From: Hymenobacter convexus
Lineage (GTDB): Bacteria; Bacteroidota; Bacteroidia; Cytophagales; Hymenobacteraceae
Assembly (NCBI RefSeq): GCF_030580955.1
Contig: NZ_JAUQON010000004.1
Coordinates: 434,001 to 498,000, forward strand
DNA length: 64,000 nt
Direction: 5' to 3'
Position 1 is the stretch's first letter, and each line of letters starts with the position of its first letter. The notes under the pieces were generated by a model, which had not been told where the DNA came from, did no database searches, and was given only the letters and a program-made list of their open reading frames with translations. The position numbers were made by a program, and so were the translations under genes. This document shows, one piece after another, positions 45,116 through 55,778 of this stretch.

Positions 45116-45862
45116 ATGCCCACCCCCACCGTCGATATTTTCATCCCCTGCTTCGTCGACCAGCTCTATCCCGCCACGGCCATGAACATGGTGAAGGTGC
45201 TGGAAAAAGTGGGCGTCACGGTCAACTACAACCCGGCCCAAACCTGCTGCGGCCAGCCCGCCTACAACGCCGGCTACCACGACCAAAGCCGCGCCGTGGC
45301 CGGTAAATTCCTGGAAGATTTTGCCGCGCCGGCTGCTGACGCGGCGCGCTACGTGGTGAGCCCCTCGGCCTCGTGCGTGGGCATGGTTCGAAATAGCTAC
45401 TCCGAGCTATTTGCTGGCACGCCGCAGCTGAGCGCCTGCCGGGGCGTGCAGGGCCGCACCTACGAGCTGACCGAGTTTCTGGTCGATGTGCTGGGAATCA
45501 CGGCGGTGCCGGGCGCCCGGCTGGCGGGCAAATACACCTACCACGACTCCTGCTCGGCCCTGCGCGAATGCGGCATTCGGCCGCAGCCGCGCCAGCTGCT
45601 CGACGCGGTAGCCGGGCTGGAACGCCTCGAAATGGCTGAAACCACCACCTGCTGCGGCTTCGGCGGCACGTTTGCGGTGAAGTTTGAAGCCATTTCGGTG
45701 GCCATGGCCCAGCAGAAAGTGGAGCACGCCCTCGACACCGGCGCCGACTTCATCGTGAGCACCGACGTGAGCTGCCTGATGCACCTGGAGTCCTATATGA
45801 AGCGCGAAAAGCTGCCGCTCAAGTGCCTGCACGTGGCCGATGTGCTAGCCAGCGGCTGGTGA
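45116..45862 (+). CDS. LutA/YkgE-type (Fe-S)-binding oxidoreductase subunit
   Basis: A 248-residue protein from the ATG at 45116. It has two cysteine-rich CCG domains: ETCCGQ-like QTCCGQPAYNAGY near residue 41 and TTCCGFGGTFAVK near residue 179, with other Cys in DIFIPCFVDQLYP near residue 8 and YHDSCSALRECGI near residue 143. LutA works with LutB and LutC in lactate oxidation, or with related subunits in other dehydrogenases; those partners are not in the window. The gene follows HMG-CoA lyase by 75 nt and could be co-transcribed. Confidence 0.9.
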   Translation: MPTPTVDIFIPCFVDQLYPATAMNMVKVLEKVGVTVNYNPAQTCCGQPAYNAGYHDQSRAVAGKFLEDFAAPAADAARYVVSPSASCVGMVRNSYSELFAGTPQLSACRGVQGRTYELTEFLVDVLGITAVPGARLAGKYTYHDSCSALRECGIRPQPRQLLDAVAGLERLEMAETTTCCGFGGTFAVKFEAISVAMAQQKVEHALDTGADFIVSTDVSCLMHLESYMKREKLPLKCLHVADVLASGW

Positions 45863-45940
45863 CACTTCGGAGCGGCACACGCGCGGCGGCGGCTGGCATG
45901 CCGTTCAGGCAGCCTTCAACGTTTTGTAACAGAACCGTTT

Positions 45941-46045
45941 GAACGTCATGCTGAGCGCAGCCGAAGCATCTCTACCGCAGTAGTAATTATTTAAATTATT
46001 TACTTCCCCAGGAGAGATGCTTCGGCTGCGCTCAGCATGACGTTC
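45941..46045. repeat. Dispersed palindromic element
   Basis: GAACGTCATGCTGAGCGCAG and CTGCGCTCAGCATGACGTTC arms. The inner right part (CCCAGGAGAGATGC) has drifted. It lies between the LutA-like gene and the O-antigen ligase family gene. Confidence 0.95.
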
Positions 46046-46089
46046 TTTGAAATGGATATTACCTCCTAACCAGCCTCAATAATTCTCTC

Positions 46090-47391
46090 TTGCTTCAGCA
46101 TTACCTCTCCGGCCGACTTTCCCAATACCTGCTGCTGCTGGCCTGCATGGTGGGCATTGCGGGCCTGCTCTCCTCGCGGGCGCTGGTGGCCATTGCGCCC
46201 ATCGTGGGTGTGGTGGCCGCGCTGGCCAATCCGGATTTGCGGCGCGACTGGCGCGGGTACTTCCGCAATGGCTCGGCCATGCGGGCGGCGGCCATGGTAG
46301 TCTTTCTGCTGATGAGCGCGCTGTACACTAGCGAGTGGCCGGTGTGGCAGCACGAGCTTTTCCGCAGCCTAGTGTGGCTGGGGGTGCCGCTAGCGTTTGC
46401 GGTGGCGGTGCCGCTGGCCGGGTGGCAGCGGCTGGCGGTGGGCAGCACCTTTGTGCTGGCGACGGCGGCCGTGGGCCTGGCCACGCTGGGCAACTACCTG
46501 CTCGACCCCGCCTCGGCCAACGAGGCCATCCGCATCGGACAAAATGTGCCGGCCATCACGCACGTCTTCCACATTTCCTTCGGGCTGATGCTGGCACTAG
46601 CTTTTTTCTGGGGCCTGCTGCTGCGGCGCGATGAGCGGGCGGGCCCGCTGCTACGCGCGGCGCTGCTGGCGGCGGCTGTGGCGGCGGCCCTCACGCTGCA
46701 CGTACTGGCATATCGGACGGGGCTGCTGGTACTCTACGTGGGCTTGCTGGCAGTGGCGCTGCGCTTGTTGGGCCGGCGGCACTGGGCGCTGGGCGCGGGC
46801 GTGCTGGTGCTGCTGGCGCTGGGCCCGCTGGTAGCTTACAAAGTCCTGCCTTCGGTGCAGGAACGGGTGAAATCCTCGATTTGGGACGTGCAGAAGTACA
46901 CCCTGAAGCAGGACATGAACGACTATTCGCTGGCCCGCCGGCTGGCCGCCATCGAAACCGCCACCAACATCATCAACGAGAACTGGCTGCTGGGCGTGGG
47001 CCCGGCCGATACCCACGCCGCCATGCTGCGCCAGTACGCCTGGCACGACTTCGGCCTCCGCCCCGCCAACCGCATCGAGGTGCACAACCAGTACCTGAGC
47101 ACGCTGCTGGGCGGCGGGCTGCTGGGTTTTGCGCTGTTGCTGGTGCTGCTGCTCTGGCCGCTGGCCAAGCCCTGGGCACGGCGCCATCCGGCCATCATTT
47201 TTTTTCTGCTGGCGCAGGCCACCACCATGCTGGTCGATGCCGTGTTTGACTTGCAAACGGGCCTCAATTTCTTCGTTTTCGGCTACGGGTTTCTGATTGT
47301 GGCAGCCGAGCGACAGAACGGTACGCAGAGTAGAAGCAGTGCGCCGATAGAACGTCATGCAGAGCGCAGCGAAGCATCTCGCGTGCTGTGA
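46090..47391 (+). CDS. O-antigen ligase (WaaL/Wzy) family membrane protein
   Basis: A 433-residue protein with about ten to twelve hydrophobic helices and a large periplasmic loop near residues 260-335 (NENWLLGVGPADTHAAMLRQ, PANRIEVHNQYLSTLLGGGL), the Wzy_C signature of O-antigen ligases and polymerases. An in-frame stop upstream (46048) and lack of ATG leave TTG at 46090 as the best start; the next ATG (46147) would delete part of the first helix. The last 14 or so codons (ERHAERSEASRVL) are contributed by a palindromic element, so the original stop was lost or displaced. The glycan it acts on is unknown. Confidence 0.87.
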   Translation: MLQHYLSGRLSQYLLLLACMVGIAGLLSSRALVAIAPIVGVVAALANPDLRRDWRGYFRNGSAMRAAAMVVFLLMSALYTSEWPVWQHELFRSLVWLGVPLAFAVAVPLAGWQRLAVGSTFVLATAAVGLATLGNYLLDPASANEAIRIGQNVPAITHVFHISFGLMLALAFFWGLLLRRDERAGPLLRAALLAAAVAAALTLHVLAYRTGLLVLYVGLLAVALRLLGRRHWALGAGVLVLLALGPLVAYKVLPSVQERVKSSIWDVQKYTLKQDMNDYSLARRLAAIETATNIINENWLLGVGPADTHAAMLRQYAWHDFGLRPANRIEVHNQYLSTLLGGGLLGFALLLVLLLWPLAKPWARRHPAIIFFLLAQATTMLVDAVFDLQTGLNFFVFGYGFLIVAAERQNGTQSRSSAPIERHAERSEASRVL

Positions 47392-47438
47392 TTAATTACT
47401 GTCACAAGCAAGATGCTGCGCTGCGCTCTGTATGACGT
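47352..47438. repeat. Dispersed palindromic element overlapping a coding end
   Basis: ACGTCATGCAGAGCGCAGCG and CGCTGCGCTCTGTATGACGT arms with GAAGCATCTCGC inside, a variant of the main family. The left arm encodes the C-terminus and stop of the O-antigen ligase family gene. Confidence 0.93.
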
Positions 47439-47465
47439 GCTGATAGAATGGCTTAAATAGCTTCT

Positions 47466-48350
47466 CTACAGCGCCTTCCGAATCCGTTCCTTCAGTCCCC
47501 CCGTGGCTTCGAGCAGCGGCAGGCGCACGGCCGCGCCGCACACGCCCAGGGCTTCGAGGGCGGCTTTTACGCCCACGGGGTTGCTTTCCTCATACATGAG
47601 CGGGTTGAGGGGGAGCAGGCGGAAGAGGCCGTCGCGGGCGGTGGCGAAGTCGCCGGCCAGGGCGGCGCGGGTGAGGTCAGCAAAACGCTTGGGGAAAGCA
47701 TTGGCCAGCACCGAGATGATACCTTCGCCGCCGCAGGCAATGAGGGCGGGCGTGAGCATGTCATCGCCGGAGAGCAGCAGAAAATCCTGGGGCTTGTTAG
47801 CAGCAATGGCGAGGCACTGCTCCATGAGGCCGCTGGCTTCTTTTATGCCGATGATGTTGGGGTGATGCGCGAGGCGCAAGGTGGTTTCGGCGGTGATGTT
47901 GGAGGCCGTGCGGCCGGGCACGTTGTAGAGGATGAGGGGCACCGGGCTGGCATCGGCCAGGCGCTGGTAGTGGGCCATCAGGCCGGCCTGGCTGGGCTTG
48001 TTGTAGGCCGGGCTGGCCGAGAGCACGGCGGCCACGCCGTCCAAATCAGTGGTACGGAACAGTTCCACGGCGTCGGCCGTGTTGTTGCTGCCGATTCCGT
48101 ACACCAGCGGCACGCGGCCGGCCACGTGCTCCTTGGCAATGCGCAACAGCTCGGCTTTTTCGGCGGCCGTGGTGGTGGGCGACTCGCCGGTGGTGCCGTT
48201 CACCACCAGGTAATCAACGCCGCCCTCGATGCAGAAATCGAGCAACCGGCGCCAGCCGTCGTAGTCCACGGCGAATTTGGGCGTGAAGGGCGTGATGAGG
48301 GCCACACCGGTGCCGTGAAAGAGCGGAAGGCGGGAATTTGTGTTGGTCAT
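47466..48350 (-). CDS. dapA: 4-hydroxy-tetrahydrodipicolinate synthase
   Basis: A 294-residue TIM-barrel aldolase joining pyruvate and aspartate semialdehyde in lysine and diaminopimelate synthesis. The start MTNTNSRLPLFHGTGVALIT (ATG 48350) is typical. The active site NGTTGESPTTTAAEKAEL lies near residue 48, the Tyr in PLILYNVPGRTASN near residue 136 and the Schiff-base Lys in NIIGIKEASGLMEQ near residue 165. TACCTTTG at 48377-48384 on the minus strand matches the -7 consensus, with no clear -33. Confidence 0.97.
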   Translation of the reverse strand: MTNTNSRLPLFHGTGVALITPFTPKFAVDYDGWRRLLDFCIEGGVDYLVVNGTTGESPTTTAAEKAELLRIAKEHVAGRVPLVYGIGSNNTADAVELFRTTDLDGVAAVLSASPAYNKPSQAGLMAHYQRLADASPVPLILYNVPGRTASNITAETTLRLAHHPNIIGIKEASGLMEQCLAIAANKPQDFLLLSGDDMLTPALIACGGEGIISVLANAFPKRFADLTRAALAGDFATARDGLFRLLPLNPLMYEESNPVGVKAALEALGVCGAAVRLPLLEATGGLKERIRKAL

Positions 48351-48481
48351 GCCGGGCATTGGGAAGTAGTTTTGTGCAAAGGTAGGGGCGCGTCGCACGC
48401 GCCCGGCCCGCCAGTGCCGGCGGCAACCCCCGTTTTTTCCCCGCCCACGTCGGCGGATGCGTGCGACGCAGCTCGGTTTCC

Positions 48482-49414
48482 ATGAAATTCTCTTCTGCTT
48501 CCCTCCTGCTGGCCGCCCTCGCGCTGGCCGCTTGCGACACCAAAACCGCCACCACCGGCGAAGCCGGCACCAGCGCCGCCACCGTCGAAAAGGCCGACAC
48601 CGCCGCCATCGACCCGGCCGCCGCCCAAACCTCCGGCACCCAGGCCACCGCCACCGACGAAGCCAACGCCACCCCGGCCCCCGACCCCAGCACCATTTCG
48701 GCCACCAAGGCCGGCGACGCGGCCGGCATTCTGGCCCGCCCGCAGGTGCCCATCCTCTGCTACCACCAGATTCGGGACTGGACGGCCCGCGACTCCAAGG
48801 GCGCCAAAGACTACATCGTGCCCATCGCCGCCTTCAAGGCCCAGATTAAAATGCTGGCCGACTCGGGCTACCACACCATCTCGCCCGACCAGCTTTACGC
48901 CTACATGACCACCGGCGCCAAGCTGCCGAGCAAGCCCATCATGCTCACGTTTGATGACACCGACCTTGACCAGTTCACCATTGCCCGGCCCACGCTGGCG
49001 CAGTACAACTACAAGGCCATGTACTTCGTGATGACCGTGAGCCTGGGCCGCCCCCACTACATGACCAAGGCCATGGTGAAGCAGCTGTCCGACGAGGGCA
49101 ATGTCATCGGCTCGCACACCTGGGACCACCACAACGTGAAGAAATACCAGGGCAAGGACTGGGAAACCCAAATCGACAAGCCCACCAAAACCCTGGAGGA
49201 AATCACGGGCAAGAAAATCGTATACTTCGCCTACCCCTTCGGCCTCTGGAACCCGCAGGCCTTCCCCGAACTGAAAAAGCGCGGCTTCGTGGCCGCCTTT
49301 TCGCTGGCCGAAAAGCGCGACCAGAACGACCCGCTCTTCACCATTCGCCGCATCATCGCCAGTGGCTACTGGTCGCCCAAGACGCTGCGCAATAACATCG
49401 TGCAGAGCTTCTAA
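48482..49414 (+). CDS. Polysaccharide deacetylase lipoprotein
   Basis: A 310-residue envelope protein. MKFSSASLLLAALALAACDT is a lipoprotein signal with a good lipobox. An Ala/Thr-rich linker of about 60 residues follows, then a NodB-type domain: KPIMLTFDDTDLDQF near residue 155 (motif 1), VIGSHTWDHHNVKKY near residue 207 (motif 2, zinc His residues), and YFAYPFGLWNPQAFPELK near residue 248 (motif 3). Probably deacetylates an N-acetylated extracellular or wall glycan. It diverges from dapA and converges on ligA. Confidence 0.93.
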   Translation: MKFSSASLLLAALALAACDTKTATTGEAGTSAATVEKADTAAIDPAAAQTSGTQATATDEANATPAPDPSTISATKAGDAAGILARPQVPILCYHQIRDWTARDSKGAKDYIVPIAAFKAQIKMLADSGYHTISPDQLYAYMTTGAKLPSKPIMLTFDDTDLDQFTIARPTLAQYNYKAMYFVMTVSLGRPHYMTKAMVKQLSDEGNVIGSHTWDHHNVKKYQGKDWETQIDKPTKTLEEITGKKIVYFAYPFGLWNPQAFPELKKRGFVAAFSLAEKRDQNDPLFTIRRIIASGYWSPKTLRNNIVQSF

Positions 49415-49425
49415 CTGACACCAAA

Positions 49426-49465
49426 ATAAAAAGGCCTCACCAAAACTGGTGAGGCCTTCTTATTT
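49426..49465. terminator. Bidirectional terminator
   Basis: AAGGCCTCACCA pairs with TGGTGAGGCCTT around loop AAAC, with A and T runs on both sides. It lies between the convergent deacetylase and ligA. Confidence 0.92.
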
Positions 49466-49480
49466 TAAAACGACGAGATT

Positions 49481-51622
<2,142 letters not shown>

Positions 51623-51666
51623 CTATTGCTGCAAGCTACGCCGCCGTTGCAAAACTAATGGGCCAT

Positions 51667-51695
51667 AAAAAAGGCCACCTCAGCGGGCGGCCTTT
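51667..51695 (-). terminator. Terminator after the DUF4920 gene
   Basis: AAAGGCCACC pairs with GGGCGGCCTTT (one mismatch) around loop TCAG. On the minus strand a T-run follows. Confidence 0.75.
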
Positions 51696-51723
51696 CTACA
51701 ACTTTCAACCTCAATGGCTAAGC

Positions 51724-52332
51724 CTAGTCACGCACCAGCACGCCATCGGCCAGAAAACTTACTTCTTCCTTGGGCTGGGTGATGGCAGCAATTTCTTTTT
51801 CCGACTTTCCAGCGTCGCGCAGGTAATGCTGCTGGTCGGCCACGGTGGTAGTGGTGCGATGCGCCCAGCCGCTCACTACCACGTCGTGGCCGCTCAAGTC
51901 TTTGGGGACGAAAAACGCATAATCCTTGAAACGGACGCGCATTTCCTTGCCGTCGGCGGTGGGCAAGGTCATCCAGCAGCCCTTGGCCTGGCATACGGCC
52001 GAGGCCTTGCCGGTCAGCTTCACCTGGGCCGAATCGCGGGTGCCGAGGGCGGTAGGCAGGGCCGTCATGGGCAGGGCGCCGTCGGGCGTGATGGACGCGC
52101 CGTAGGTCTGGCCGGGGGCTACCGGGGCGATGCTGGCGCCGGAGTGGCCTTCGCCTTCTTCGCTGGTTTCCTCGTCCTCCGTCGCGCCTTTGGGCACTTC
52201 GGCGTTGTGGCCGTTCACCTCTTCCTGCCCTTGGGGCACGGGCAGCACCGGGTTAATGGGAGCCGACGGAAAAAAGCGGAAATAAGCCAGTATCAGCACG
52301 AGGACAACGGCGAAGGAAATCAGGAATTTCAT
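51724..52332 (-). CDS. DUF4920 domain protein with N-terminal membrane anchor
   Basis: A 202-residue exported or anchored protein. The first helix (FLISFAVVLVLILAYFRFF) is followed by an acidic linker (ATEDEETSEEGEGHSG). A DUF4920 domain lies at residues about 72-165, containing CQAKGCWMTLPTADGKEMRV near residue 113 (CxxxGCWM motif, the family mark) and YAFFVPKDLSGHDVVVSGWA. The extracytoplasmic C-terminal extension is helical then ends VSFLADGVLVRD. Function is unknown; the paired Cys suggest metal binding. Confidence 0.9.
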   Translation of the reverse strand: MKFLISFAVVLVLILAYFRFFPSAPINPVLPVPQGQEEVNGHNAEVPKGATEDEETSEEGEGHSGASIAPVAPGQTYGASITPDGALPMTALPTALGTRDSAQVKLTGKASAVCQAKGCWMTLPTADGKEMRVRFKDYAFFVPKDLSGHDVVVSGWAHRTTTTVADQQHYLRDAGKSEKEIAAITQPKEEVSFLADGVLVRD

Positions 52333-52403
52333 GAGAAAGTGGGTATTTTTTGAAACAAGCAGTACCGATGGTCAGACCCTAACAGAGGCCAAACCGGGGT
52401 GCT

Positions 52404-53024
52404 TTATTGGTTGATGACGACGGCCTTACGCAGCTTGCGGGCGTAGGTGATGCGTCGCTCGGCACCGCCCGCGCCCGTGTAGTCGAAGCCCACGGCGGTG
52501 GGGTCGGCGCGCAGGGCGGCCCAAGTGTTGGTGTCCATTTCGGCGGGCTGTTCGGTGCCGGCCGGCACGGCGGGCTGCATGAAGTGCGCGTCGGCAAAAA
52601 AGGCATTCATGCCCTGCAGGATGGCAATTTCCTGGTCGCGCACGCTGGAGGCCTGCGGGTCGTTGAGGGCTTTTTCGCTGAGCAGGGCGCGGGCGGGCAT
52701 CACCTCGTGGCGCAGGGTGTCGCCCTTGCTGTCGGTCACGATGAGGTGGGCCTGGGCCGTGAGCACGCGGGGGCCGCGCAGCTCCAGCACGAAATTGTCC
52801 TTGGTGGCGGGGTCCGAAAAGGTGTGCGTGGTGCTCACCGTGTTGAGCACAGTTTTGCTGCCCACGCGGGTGCGGGAGCCGGCCGGCGGCGGCGTGTAGG
52901 TGCTGCGCGGGTCTTTGGTAGAGCTGCTGACTTCGCGCTCGGTGCTCACGCAGGAGGAGAACTGCAGCGCCAGCCCGGCGGCCAGCATCCACCCAGCGGT
53001 TTGCTTAAAAGGGAATATTTTCAT
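52404..53024 (-). CDS. Lipoprotein of unknown function
   Basis: A 206-residue protein. MKIFPFKQTAGWMLAAGLAL followed by QFSSC forms a lipoprotein signal. A Ser/Thr-rich stretch precedes a beta-rich region (KDNFVLELRGPRVLTAQAHL) and a mostly helical C-terminal half. No recognised family. TACCTTCG at 53059-53066 on the minus strand is a possible -7 element 35 nt upstream of the ATG. It lies 71 nt upstream of the DUF4920 gene on the same strand, so the two may be co-transcribed. Confidence 0.75.
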   Translation of the reverse strand: MKIFPFKQTAGWMLAAGLALQFSSCVSTEREVSSSTKDPRSTYTPPPAGSRTRVGSKTVLNTVSTTHTFSDPATKDNFVLELRGPRVLTAQAHLIVTDSKGDTLRHEVMPARALLSEKALNDPQASSVRDQEIAILQGMNAFFADAHFMQPAVPAGTEQPAEMDTNTWAALRADPTAVGFDYTGAGGAERRITYARKLRKAVVINQ

Positions 53025-53175
53025 GGATAATGCCCGGCGCGGAGTGTGGCCGGGCGCACGAAGGTAAGGGACGATAAGGAGGCTGTCGCCATCCGCCCAA
53101 GCGGGCGAGGCCTTCCAGCCGCCTGATTTTTACGAAAAACCTAAACCATAGGGTTTGCCACCGCTCACCGCAATA

Positions 53176-53946
53176 TTAGAATAAGCCGATTTCAACCCCC
53201 AGTGCCCAGCGGGGCAGCTCTGGCCAGGCCGCGTAGGCCGGGCCGAAAGCCGGCGTGAGGCGGTAGCGGGCCACCAGTGCGTAGCGGTCGAAGCCCAGCC
53301 GGGCGCCCGCGCCCGCCGTCCAGCGCCGCAGGTACGGCAGGCCCCGCTCCGTGGTTTCGACGGCGCCGATGCCGGGCGCGGGCTCGTCTTCGGTGCTATG
53401 CGTGGTGCGGGCCACCCAGCCGCCACCGGCTATCAAATCGAGGTAGCTACCCACCGAGTTGCCGCGGCGGCCGGCATTCAGCCGCAGGCTGATTTCGGAG
53501 TACAGCTGGTGCAGGTTCAGGCCCTCCTCGCGGTGTCGGGTGGGTGCGGGCACCACTTTGTGGTCGGTTTGGGCCAAATCATAATGCTGGAAGGCATAAC
53601 CCAAATCCAGGTTCAGGGCCACCAGTTGGCTAAAGCGCACCTTGAAGCGCCCCCCGCCCCGCAGCTCCGCCGAGGCCAGGCCCGTGCGCACCTCGGCGCC
53701 TCGTCCGGCCGGGCCCGCCAGCAGCCCGTAGCCAAAGTAGGCATGGCCAAAGTAGCGCCGGTTGGGCCCGAAAGTAGTTTTCACAGTGTCATTGGCCACG
53801 TTGGCCTGCACCAGCACCTGCTGGGCGCGCGCCGGCAACGCCCCTGCCAGCGCCAGGGTCACCAAGGACGCCAGTCGCCGGGTTTCGGTTTTGGCCGCGC
53901 TTCGGCAAGCCCCGACCCAAGTCAATTGCATGGCGGTGTTCTTCAT
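53176..53946 (-). CDS. Outer membrane beta-barrel protein
   Basis: A 256-residue protein. A signal-like segment (LVTLALAGALPARAQQ) ends near residue 42, later than usual, so the true start may be further in. The remainder alternates aromatic and hydrophobic residues as in a beta barrel (FGHAYFGYGLLAGPAGRG, LNLDLGYAFQHYDL, RYALVARYRLTPAFG) and ends with Phe, the outer-membrane insertion signal. Its ATG overlaps the stop of the S8 protease gene by four bases (ATGA), indicating translational coupling and a linked job. Confidence 0.8.
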   Translation of the reverse strand: MKNTAMQLTWVGACRSAAKTETRRLASLVTLALAGALPARAQQVLVQANVANDTVKTTFGPNRRYFGHAYFGYGLLAGPAGRGAEVRTGLASAELRGGGRFKVRFSQLVALNLDLGYAFQHYDLAQTDHKVVPAPTRHREEGLNLHQLYSEISLRLNAGRRGNSVGSYLDLIAGGGWVARTTHSTEDEPAPGIGAVETTERGLPYLRRWTAGAGARLGFDRYALVARYRLTPAFGPAYAAWPELPRWALGVEIGLF

Positions 53947-55778
53947 TCCGAATACGTCCCGGTATAGCCTTTAAAATGCACCCGCAGCACATCACCGCCC
54001 CGCAGCAGCCGGCGCGGCACCTGCACCACCAGCCGCTGCGTTACGGCGCGGGCTTCGTAGCGGCGCAGTACGCCCCGGCGGTCGGCCAGGTTCCAGTAGA
54101 GGTAGGCGGGGTAATTGGGCTCGGGCAACGGGTTGAGCGGGGCGCTGCCGGGCGCTACCGGCTGCTCGTGGCCCACGCGCGGCACGGAGTTGTCGTTGGC
54201 GGATTTGGCGTCTTCCGGCGGGGTGAGGCTGGGCAGTACGGCGCCGCTTTGCTCGGCTACGAGAGGCAGCATTTCGGCCGGCCGCAAGGCTGCTTCGGGG
54301 CGGATAATTACGGCCACCAGACTGTCGTGGGGCACAAAATCGAACGTGGGTACCGGTTTGGGCGTCGGCGCAGGCAACGCAAAATTCGCCAGCCGTGGCC
54401 GGCCAAAACCGTGCGCGTAATCAAAATACGGATAAAGGTCGGCCGATTTTTCGAGGGCCTGAAACAGCTGCATGGCGGTGAGCTGCCGGTTTTTCTGCCA
54501 CAGGCAGGCGGCGAAACCCGCCACCAGCGGCGACGAAAACGAGGTACCTTCCAGCCGCTCGTAGTCGTCGGTGGTGGTGGTGAGCACGATGCCGAAGGCG
54601 GCCAGGTTGGGCTTGGGCCGGCGGTCGGCGGTGGGGCCGTAGGAGCTGAAATCGACGTGCAGGCCGGTTTCAGGGTCGAGGCCGCCAATGGCCAGCACCG
54701 AGTCGGCATCGGCGGGCGTGCCGATGCGCACCCAGTCGTCGTCGCCGTCGTTGCCGGCGGCACTCACCACCAGCAGGCCCTTGCGGGCGGCCAGGTTGGC
54801 GGCGCGGGCAATGAGGCTGCGGCGCCCGTCCATCTGCTCCGGGAAATAGCGCTGTTCGGTGTAGGCCAGCGAGGAATTGATGACGTCGGCCCCGAGGCGG
54901 TCGGCCCACTCCACGGCGGCCAGCCAGGCTTCTTCCTCGGCGTAGCGCTCCCGGTGCAGCTGCTCGGTGCGGGCCAGCAGGTAATCGGCGGCGGGGGCGA
55001 GCCCCAGGCAGGGGCCGGGCACGCCCGGCCCACCGGGCAGGCGGCCCGCCAGGCAGCCCATCACCTCGGTGCCGTGGCTGCCGCCCAGAAACACGTTGTC
55101 GGCATTGCGCAGGAAATCGTGCGTGGCCACAATGTGCTTTCTCGCCACCAATTCCTGAAAAGCCGGGTGCGTGGGCAGCCCCTTGAAGCCCACATCGAAC
55201 ACGGCAATGCGCATCCCCTGCCCTTCCAGCCCGGCAGCGCGCAGCGCGGGACCGTCGAGGTGGGCCGTCTGGCGGCGCGCCAGCAGGAAATCGTTCGACG
55301 ACAGTGGCTTGTGCGGCAGTAGCGGCAGCCGCTGCGGCACTTGGTCCGAAGCCTCATGGGCCGCTACCTGCGCCTCCCGGTACGGCCACGCCACCACGGC
55401 GCGCACGCCGGGCAGGCCCCGCAACGCCGCCGCCTGGGCCGCCGTGGCCCGGCACGCCACGGCATTGAACCAGCGGCTGACCAGCGTCACGGTATCGACC
55501 CGCGACTGGATGGCAGCCACGTAATCGGCCCGCACAGGCAAATCAGAAGGCTCGAAAGCGGGCAAATGCTGGCGCTTCCGACGGGCCTGGGCTTCAGGTG
55601 CAAAGTATTGTTCAGGGTTGAATTGGACCCCGTTTTTATCGCTCAGTGTTATCCAATAACGCCGCGTCGATTCCGCTTGATGGGGCTGAGCGGCAGCCGG
55701 CCCCAGCAGTGCCAGGCCTAGCAGTCCCCCCAGCGCTTGGCGCCCAAGCGCATTCATCACCCGTTTGCTCACCGCCAC
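53943..55778 (-). CDS. Secreted S8 (subtilisin-like) serine protease
   Basis: A 611-residue exported protease (GTG at 55778; ATG at 55757 gives a cleaner signal peptide, LGGLLGLALLGPAAAQP). A propeptide domain of about 130 residues precedes the catalytic domain. The catalytic Asp is in RIAVFDVGFKG near residue 190, the His in GSHGTEVMGCLAG near residue 232, the oxyanion Asn in VVSAAGNDGDDDWV near residue 340 and the Ser in GTSFSSPLVAGFAACLWQ near residue 412. No clear T9SS sorting domain ends the protein. It begins directly after the stop of the M28 gene and overlaps the barrel gene, so the three form an operon. Confidence 0.93.
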   Translation of the reverse strand: MAVSKRVMNALGRQALGGLLGLALLGPAAAQPHQAESTRRYWITLSDKNGVQFNPEQYFAPEAQARRKRQHLPAFEPSDLPVRADYVAAIQSRVDTVTLVSRWFNAVACRATAAQAAALRGLPGVRAVVAWPYREAQVAAHEASDQVPQRLPLLPHKPLSSNDFLLARRQTAHLDGPALRAAGLEGQGMRIAVFDVGFKGLPTHPAFQELVARKHIVATHDFLRNADNVFLGGSHGTEVMGCLAGRLPGGPGVPGPCLGLAPAADYLLARTEQLHRERYAEEEAWLAAVEWADRLGADVINSSLAYTEQRYFPEQMDGRRSLIARAANLAARKGLLVVSAAGNDGDDDWVRIGTPADADSVLAIGGLDPETGLHVDFSSYGPTADRRPKPNLAAFGIVLTTTTDDYERLEGTSFSSPLVAGFAACLWQKNRQLTAMQLFQALEKSADLYPYFDYAHGFGRPRLANFALPAPTPKPVPTFDFVPHDSLVAVIIRPEAALRPAEMLPLVAEQSGAVLPSLTPPEDAKSANDNSVPRVGHEQPVAPGSAPLNPLPEPNYPAYLYWNLADRRGVLRRYEARAVTQRLVVQVPRRLLRGGDVLRVHFKGYTGTYSE

